Shown here: one piece after another, positions 9,403 through 13,883 of the stretch
Position numbering within the stretch: the stretch's first letter is position 1
Layout of the letters: the number at the start of each line of letters is the position of its first letter
Origin: Mycoemilia scoparia
Taxonomy: Eukaryota; Kickxellomycota; Kickxellomycetes; Kickxellales; Kickxellaceae
Length of the DNA: 13,883 nucleotides
Direction of reading: 5' to 3'
Assembly (NCBI GenBank): GCA_027575805.1
Contig: JANBPU010000380.1
Location: 1-13,883, forward strand
Notes under the pieces: generated by a model
The model's input: the letters and a program-made list of their open reading frames with translations, nothing else
What the model was told of the DNA's origin: nothing
Database searches by the model: none
Program-made: the position numbers and the translations under genes

Positions 9403-9956
9403 ATGTGTTGCGGAAATTACAGTTGCAATTCAGAAGATTGTCCATTTTTTAAAACCCTTGAATTACTTGAAACTCGCAAAAGGGATCTGGAACTTGAAAA
9501 CCAAACAAAATATCACCATGTTGGTCGATTCCACCCTGATATAGAAAAAGCAATGGGCGAAGGTGACGACAGAGTCAATAGCTTTAGCCTGCCTATACCC
9601 ACAGGGCAAAGTGCTAAAGAGTATTTGAATACTATTGGGGATTTCCCAATTATCGTAAGCAGGTAGGGGGTTGGATCACATTTCTATAAGCTATTTTATT
9701 TTACTAATTAGTAGCTTATTGTAATGATTGACTTTGATGAATTATGTTTTTCTGTAAAAGATCTAATTATTATGGTGACGATGATGGCAACAATAACAAC
9801 AGCAATAGCAGCCCAGATAGTACTACGAGCTTTACGCTTAGATGGCAGGATGGACATTGTGCTTGCTATGGAGTTTGCTACTGCGATTCAGATAACAACA
9901 ACGAATATAACTTGTGTTCTTCAAAGTCGTTGTTTTCTGACTGGTCTAAATGGTAG
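9403..9956 (+). CDS. Two-exon gene for a 151-aa cysteine-rich protein
   Basis: Exon 1 is 9403-9662 and exon 2 is 9761-9956. Their 456 nt make 151 codons plus TAG. Exon 1 alone stops two bases into the proposed intron, and the second frame resumes in phase after it, restoring Arg87 as AG|A. Residues 1-13 hold Cys2, 3, 8 and 13 (MCCGNYSCNSEDC). Residues 15-35 are a charged helix or short coiled coil. The middle is polar, with a D/N/S-rich linker at 93-108. The C-terminus has HCACYGVCYC (119-128; Cys120, 122, 126, 128) plus Cys139, ending in a W-rich tail. Nine cysteines at the two ends suggest metal binding or disulphides. There is no signal peptide. Its function is unknown and no family is recognised. 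The 31-aa CxxC ORF lies 328 nt downstream on the same strand. Confidence 0.6.
9663..9760 (+). other. Spliceosomal intron (98 nt) in the cysteine-rich gene
   Basis: The intron starts with GTAGGG, unusual against the yeast GTATGT. The branch site TACTAAT is at 9702-9708 (branch A at 9707). A T-rich tract follows and the 3' site is TGTAAAAG at 9760. After the two AGs within 7 nt of the branch site (too close to be used), no AG occurs before 9759-9760. The alternative donor GTAAGC at 9655 puts exon 2 in a frame that stops at once (ATC TAA), so only the 9663 donor keeps the reading frame. Confidence 0.6.
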
Positions 9957-10140
9957 TCTCTATCATCTATGATTTTTATCTATTCAAATATACAGATGTG
10001 TGTTTTTAGAACTTTTTATCACTTACATTTAGTAAAGTGTTTAGCCAAGCTAAGTAGCTTTTCAAAGCAAACCTGGTGTTCGTTCATAAACACCAACCTA
10101 TAAGAAATGATTTTTATCAAGCCAATAAGCCCATTGATGC

Positions 10141-10147
10141 TATAAAA
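10141..10147 (+). promoter_or_regulatory. TATA box before the small CxxC ORF
   Basis: A TATAAAA sequence whose first base is 144 nt before the ATG at 10285, equal to the spacing seen for the two-exon gene at 9403. Confidence 0.4.
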
Positions 10148-10284
10148 TATGGTTCAATGTGTAACTTCAAATAATAAATGTAGTTTGACATTATCGTAAA
10201 TGAAAGAATAAAATTGGAGTTACACGAACAAGTACCAAATGCATATTGCTAAAAGCATTTGCAAACAAGAATCAAGGCCAGTAC

Positions 10285-10380
10285 ATGGATCCATGCGAAA
10301 AGGAATCCCAAAACTGTTACAAATGTTTGAACCAAAATATTTATAATAAGGAAGTATGCAGGGAGTGTTTCAAGGCATAA
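10285..10380 (+). CDS. Small ORF with paired CxxC motifs (31 aa)
   Basis: The 31 residues include QNCYKC (Cys11, Cys14) and EVCRECFKA (Cys25, Cys28), so two C-x2-C pairs are separated by ten residues, a spacing seen in small zinc-binding folds. Cys4 is a further cysteine. In-frame sequence upstream is open from 10204, so the ATG at 10285 is a choice based on the TATA spacing and on the start of the Cys-rich part. A GTATGC inside the frame (10354) might be a splice donor to a downstream frame that is open from 10392 to 10601. In that case the protein would be longer and would lose its second pair. Another ATG in a different frame precedes it (10239). It may be a real small gene, a first exon or a relic. 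Confidence 0.35.
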   Translation: MDPCEKESQNCYKCLNQNIYNKEVCRECFKA

Positions 10381-10520
10381 AAAGAACTTAAAAGCTCTGG
10401 ACAGCACCAAACTGCCATTGTATTTATCATAAAAGACCTGTCTATGTATATTCTAAATTTGCTTTAACTCTATTTTTGTATGCTAATGGAATAGATTCTA
10501 ATTATAAGGACAAAACTCCT

Positions 10521-10535
10521 CCCCCCCCCCCCCCC
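10521..10535 (+). repeat. C15 homopolymer
   Basis: Fifteen consecutive C followed by GCGTGCG, in otherwise AT-rich DNA. On the minus strand it is a G15 run. It is a likely hypermutable tract, and its length in the assembly may be inexact. Confidence 0.95.
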
Positions 10536-10658
10536 GCGTGCGCTTTTAATAACCTTTCATCTACTATGATTCATCATCCACCAAATGATCTTTGCTTTTA
10601 GATTCAGATTAAATTATATTGCTATTACTAGCTAATACTATTTCCTGAAATTGTGAAA

Positions 10659-10769
10659 ATATTGGGCAATAATTTTTGAAGGTGAATATTTATAGGCACA
10701 ATCACAGCCATATGAATGTTGTCCAGTTTCACTAGTAAACTTTCACTATTCAAAAATTATCACCCATAT
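10659..10769 (-). mobile_element. MITE copy 3, complete (111 bp)
   Basis: The ends ATATTGGGCAATAATTTTTG and, on the other strand, ATATGGGTGATAATTTTTG form the inverted repeat. The reverse complement of the interior carries GTTTACTAGTGAAACTGGAC, GGCTGTGATT and CCTATAAAT as in the other copies. It lies in the opposite orientation to copy 1, between the small CxxC ORF and the 3' end of the 243-aa gene. Confidence 0.75.
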
Positions 10770-11053
10770 ATTATATAAATATATATGTTTAAATAAAAGT
10801 ACAATCTCGCCATACAAGTAAATCTAATTTATATATCAAGGAAAGTTTTAAATAGCAATTTTGTTTTATTTAACAAGAATGAAGTATAAAACTTCAAAAC
10901 TATTACTATAAACAAAGATAAATATTTACAAAAATACAAAAAAACGGTGGTAACCACAGTTATCCTAATGACTACTGCTATCACTCCTACTGCTACGACT
11001 CCAAGAATAAAATAAACTAAGAGTAGTAGTTGCTGTAGTTGTTGTTGTGGTTG

Positions 11054-11785
11054 TCAATTTGGTGGCCTAATCCTTGGCCTCCTGCTACTACTAACACCAT
11101 TGATATTATCGACATTGTCATCCCTATAATGGTGTTGATTATACTGAGGAACATATTTGATTTCAAAGTATTGTCTAATAGCAGCCAACTGACACAAAAT
11201 CCACGTACATTCACTGAAAAGCATTTTGAACATTCTAACTAGAGCCTCAACTAGTCTCTTGATACTACTACTATCGCCATGGTGATTTGGATTTTGTTGT
11301 TGAGAATGGATTTGAAGTCCTGGAAAAACCAAGTCCTCAAAACTTTTTTCAAGCTCTCTCAACTCCTTTTTAAGTTCTTTAACTTTCCTAAGATACTGTT
11401 GAAGTTCCTCAATATCAGAACTTTTGGGATTATTTCTATACTCTGAAAATTGCATTAGTTCTTGAGGAATGCTCTCAACTTGACTCCTTGCTATTTCAAG
11501 TGTATGACGAGACTTGTCTGCTGCTTGTTTACAAAGTGTTTGTAGAATGTCAGTGTTGGTAATTTGGTGGTTGCTTAGCTGGCGGATTTTAGTTAGAAGT
11601 TCTTGACAAGGGTCTTTAAGTTTGTCGCTAAATCTGTGCTTTAGCAATGTATGGTATTCAACAATACGTGAAATATCATTGGGATTGCTGTTGTTGTATA
11701 AGTGCTCAAACAGCTCTTCAAAATCATCTACAATCATTTTGGTAACCTGCTCGATAATATCCTGGAATGCTTCAAAATTAGACAT
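11054..11785 (-). CDS. Unknown helical/coiled-coil protein (243 aa)
   Basis: The chosen start is the ATG at 11785 (MSNFEAF). The frame is open for 67 more codons upstream to 11986, but that part reads as a C/T/A-rich leader, and a TATAAATA box lies inside it 132-139 nt before this ATG. The protein is almost wholly helical by composition. Residues 1-115 are amphipathic (DDFEELFEHLY, QELLTKIRQL). Residues 124-152 are a charged heptad-like coiled coil (LRKVKELKKELRELEKSFEDL region). Residues 160-172 form a Q/N/H spacer. Residues 174-212 are a more hydrophobic helix containing WILCQLAAIR, and the tail is basic (RRPRIRPP, 235-242). There is no signal peptide and no certain membrane span. A structural or adaptor role is conceivable, but no family is recognised. 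The stop is TGA. Confidence 0.75.
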   Translation of the reverse strand: MSNFEAFQDIIEQVTKMIVDDFEELFEHLYNNSNPNDISRIVEYHTLLKHRFSDKLKDPCQELLTKIRQLSNHQITNTDILQTLCKQAADKSRHTLEIARSQVESIPQELMQFSEYRNNPKSSDIEELQQYLRKVKELKKELRELEKSFEDLVFPGLQIHSQQQNPNHHGDSSSIKRLVEALVRMFKMLFSECTWILCQLAAIRQYFEIKYVPQYNQHHYRDDNVDNINGVSSSRRPRIRPPN

Positions 11786-11916
11786 ACTGTAGGTGGTGGT
11801 GTTGTTGTAAATTTGAGCGTGAATAGGTGGGTGGGATGGGGGAGGCGAGAGAATGAGTCTGAGGAATTTTGTATGTGGTGTTGGGAAACAGAAATAAAGT
11901 GCGGATATTTTTGTTT

Positions 11917-11924
11917 TATTTATA
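11917..11924 (-). promoter_or_regulatory. TATA box of the 243-aa gene
   Basis: A perfect minus-strand TATAAATA, 132-139 nt upstream of the ATG at 11785. Its position argues against the upstream in-frame ATG at 11986. Confidence 0.55.
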
Positions 11925-11986
11925 TTTTCTTTTTGCTCAAAATTTACTCGGTTAGAACTGATACACATACAAAAACGCATATGCAA

Positions 11987-12352
11987 AAAATATTGTCTTT
12001 GTGTGGTAGGAAGGTAATGATGAAGACGATGATTATGATGGTAGAGCTTGCAATTCCAAATTCCTGATTTGCTTACTCTTGGCTAGATTTAGAGCTCTGG
12101 TCATGACATTCACCACAAAGAGTATGATTAGCGAATAAAGAAATTTTGTTCTCACTAATCATTTAGATTGGGATTTTACTTTTATTTTGAGACAATGTTA
12201 CCAAAGTTCAAATTGGAGAGCAAACTTTGGCTTTCAAAATGCTCGCATACCACACAGTCATAGTTGATTGTACTAAATTTTCGTGCTAATACTTTTTTGT
12301 GAAATCATATCCAAAGGCTTAGAACAATGTACCACACAGAAGGCATTTATAA
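11987..12352. other. Intergenic stretch without a supported gene
   Basis: A 29-codon minus frame (12073-12162) containing LCGECHD is the only notable reading. Nothing else was seen apart from AT-rich spacer. Confidence 0.4.
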
Positions 12353-12562
12353 TTACCTTAAGGAGGCCAGGCTCTTGTTAGGCAATGCACAACCAAGTAC
12401 TCCCCAGGGTGTGCCAATATACCACAAAGCTACAAGAACTCCGAACTTAACATATCTGCTAAGCCACTGGTAATGGCCACACTTAAACCACACATGATCC
12501 ATGGCTATAAGAACATTTAACTTTTTATTGTCACATTTTTTCCTGGGATAGTTTTCTATTCT
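12353..12562 (-). pseudogene. Protein-like ORF fragment, probable gene or transposon relic (69 codons)
   Basis: The minus frame is open from just after TAA at 12563-12565 to TAA at 12353-12355. The first Met (12500-12502) would give 49 residues beginning MDHVWFKCGHYQWLSRYVKF. The stretch is rich in Trp, Tyr and Gly, with a short basic part upstream (PRKKCDNKK), and reads like an internal piece of a larger protein. It has no promoter or 3' signal. A 48-codon plus frame (12327-12473) overlaps it in antisense and cannot be excluded. It lies on the same strand as the fragment at 13068-13289, which suggests pieces of one decayed element. Confidence 0.3.
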
Positions 12563-12681
12563 TTTACTTTATTTTCCTCTAAAATAAATTAAATCACTAT
12601 GACAGGCCAAGGTGGTTGGGGATGAACCAGACCTGACAGGAAGTTGTAGAAAAGTTTTACAAGAGGATTCAGTACTGTTAA

Positions 12682-12842
12682 GGATGGTCCTGAATGAAAA
12701 AAAATCGTTCTGAATGAATGGGAATGATTCAGAACGAGATGGGATGATTCTGAATGGTAAAGGATGGTTCAGAATGAATAAGGATGAAGGTGAACGGGAG
12801 TAAATTGTTCAGAATGAGGGGGGATTAGAATGAAGCATTAAG
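12682..12842. repeat. Degenerate minisatellite, about eight 20-bp units
   Basis: The units follow roughly ATGRTTCWGAATGARTAAGG, with the core TTCAGAATGA or TTCTGAATGA recurring about every 20 bp. The core TCATTCTG/CAGAATGA also appears as isolated or inverted copies at 13028-13090 and near 13384, so the unit is related to the ends of the surrounding repeat. Confidence 0.7.
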
Positions 12843-12892
12843 GAATCACTTAAAGCAAATTATATAAGAATATAAATAATTTGTACTCGTTC

Positions 12893-13040
12893 AAATCCTT
12901 TCAACCACAACTTTATTTGAATAAATAACAGTATGATTATGTAAAGGTAAGATGAGAGTGTCGTTTCTCAAAATTATTATAAAACTACTAATAAAAGAAA
13001 TTGCTAATAAAAATGGTTAGATCGCTATGATTCAGAATCA
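12893..13040 (+). repeat. Diverged direct repeat, copy A
   Basis: It begins AAATCCTTTCAACCACAACT, continues with CTTTATTTGAA and GTATGATTA (to 12939), and after AT-rich sequence ends at the palindrome TGATTCAGAATCA (13028-13040). Copy B starts 696 bp downstream in the same orientation and has the same layout. Confidence 0.6.
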
Positions 13041-13067
13041 TCCTAAATCATTCTGATCAACCGAGGA

Positions 13068-13289
13068 TCACCCAGAATCATTCTGGGTTATTATATGTGG
13101 GCGTGAATCGTCACGGCCCAACATACTAACCAAAAGATTAAGAGTCTCAGCCCACTGTTGAGAATAAATCATTGCCATGCAACTATCATACATGTCAACA
13201 CAAACATGTACTTGTTGATTTCTTCCCATACATCTAATATTTTTCAACAATGACAAACAGTAACCTTTCCATAATATACATTGACTGTG
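13068..13289 (-). pseudogene. Protein-like ORF fragment between the direct repeats (73 aa, no clear start)
   Basis: The minus frame is open from just after TAG at 13290-13292 to TGA at 13068-13070. It contains RNQQVHVCVDMYDSCMAM followed by QQWAETLNLLVSMLGRDDSR and reads like real protein, but the first ATG lies well inside and no promoter fits. The last codons run into the CAGAATGATTCTGGG repeat end, so the stop is supplied by repeat sequence. Upstream, other minus frames from an ATG near 13371 are broken by stops, consistent with a decayed gene. It is probably a transposon-borne coding relic, family unknown. Confidence 0.35.
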
Positions 13290-13588
13290 CTAAAAGCTAC
13301 CATATTTGGCAAAAATTGCTTTATATTTATCTCTCTTTGGATAACATATAGAAAAATATTAGACAATGACATATCAGGGCTGTTCAGAATGAGCCTCAAC
13401 TGTCAAGACAAGAGGAGATAAATTAAAAGGTTATTAAAAACAGAATTAAAAAAATTATTCATAACAGAGCAGAACAAATTTACATTGAAACAAATATAAT
13501 AAAGAATAGCTTTTTGTGATAATTCTGAATAGGCTATAATGTATAGTAATAACTGGGAACAGTTGAGATATAATAAGATGACAACTTT

Positions 13589-13745
13589 AAATCCTTTCAA
13601 CAATAACTTTATTTGAAACTAAGTAAAAGTATGATTATTGTCTATATATAAAAATAAGGAAAAACTTTACTAAAAATTACTAAGACTATAAAAGGGGCAT
13701 AAGAGATAGGAATGCCATTTCAGGATTCCAGTTGATTCAGAATCA
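13589..13745 (+). repeat. Diverged direct repeat, copy B
   Basis: AAATCCTTTCAACAATAACT, CTTTATTTGAA and GTATGATTA (to 13637) match copy A closely. The TGATTCAGAATCA palindrome follows at 13733-13745, at almost the same distance as in copy A (144 against 135 bp). Together the copies flank about 550 bp that hold the coding relic. Confidence 0.6.
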
Positions 13746-13806
13746 ATATGATCAAGCTAAATTTGATCAGGCTAGTTGGGAACCAACCTAAATGATTCAA
13801 ACCTAT

Positions 13807-13883
13807 CATATGGGTGATTATTTTTGAAGGGTGACCATTTACTAGTAAAATGTGATCAGTCACCCTGTGTGATCAAAATTAGT
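13807..13883 (+). mobile_element. MITE copy 4, cut by the right edge
   Basis: It starts CATATGGGTGATTATTTTTG, then AAGGGTGACCATTTACTAGT and AAAA, followed by diverged interior sequence (TGTGTGATC) to the window end. It is in the same orientation as copy 1. Its far terminus lies outside the window. Confidence 0.65.

Noticed and set aside
11786..11986. N-terminal 67-codon extension of the 243-aa protein
   Set aside because: The segment is leader-like (C/T-rich, CAACAACACCACCACC) and contains the TATA box, so it is probably promoter and 5' UTR.
12073..12162. 29-codon minus frame with LCGECHD (CxxC) and a GTAAGC near its end
   Set aside because: A splice to the 243-aa gene was considered, but no in-phase acceptor was found and that gene has its own TATA box.
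12888..12899. GTTCAAATCC resembling a tRNA or SINE B-box
   Set aside because: No A-box lies upstream, and copy B of the same repeat lacks the GTTC part.
13403..13603. 66-codon minus frame near the right end
   Set aside because: It is Leu/Ile/Tyr/Asn-rich as expected from AT-rich DNA and overlaps repeat copy B. It shows no supporting signal.
1..13883. CRISPR array, bacterial operon or prophage
   Set aside because: There are no regularly spaced identical repeats, no ribosome binding sites, and gene structure is eukaryotic. The 20-bp array at 12682-12842 has no unique spacers.

Overview
The window looks like AT-rich nuclear DNA of a budding yeast (Saccharomycotina). The reasons are: intron-poor genes behind TATA boxes, one short intron with a TACTAAT branch site, TATATA-type 3'-end signals, long Q/N/H homopeptide runs, and no bacterial-style operons. 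CTG codons are rare where I checked, which fits a CUG-Ser clade yeast, but AT-richness alone could explain it, so the genetic code cannot be decided here. No organism is named, and no gene matched a family I could name with confidence.

Layout from left to right. Positions 1-373: the end of a larger transposon-like element, with a minus-strand open frame (CxxC motif) running off the left edge. Positions 368-489: a complete short inverted-repeat element (MITE). Positions 664-3672 (-): a 1002-residue Q/N/H-rich putative nuclear regulator. Positions 3673-6333: a long non-coding, presumably regulatory, region. Positions 6334-6708 (-): a possible 124-residue gene with a (CA)n repeat at its start. 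Positions 7104-8021 (+): a 305-residue unknown protein. Positions 8311-8416: a second MITE copy. Positions 9403-9956 (+): a two-exon gene for a 151-residue cysteine-rich protein, recovered by joining two frames across a 98-nt intron. Positions 10285-10380 (+): a 31-residue ORF with two CxxC pairs. Positions 10659-10769: a third MITE. Positions 11054-11785 (-): a 243-residue helical/coiled-coil protein. Positions 12000-13883: a gene-poor end of decayed minus-strand ORF fragments, a 20-bp minisatellite, a diverged direct repeat and the start of another MITE.

Two themes tie the window together. First, each better-supported gene has a TATA-like box about 120-160 nt upstream of its chosen ATG, which helps to choose starts and supports the small cysteine-rich ORFs. 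Second, one MITE family occurs at least four times in both orientations, and the left edge seems to hold the end of a larger, coding relative. The MITEs look like internal-deletion derivatives of that element. The genes are separate transcription units and no shared pathway can be inferred. The cysteine-rich pair at 9403-10380 lies side by side on the same strand and may be lineage-specific.
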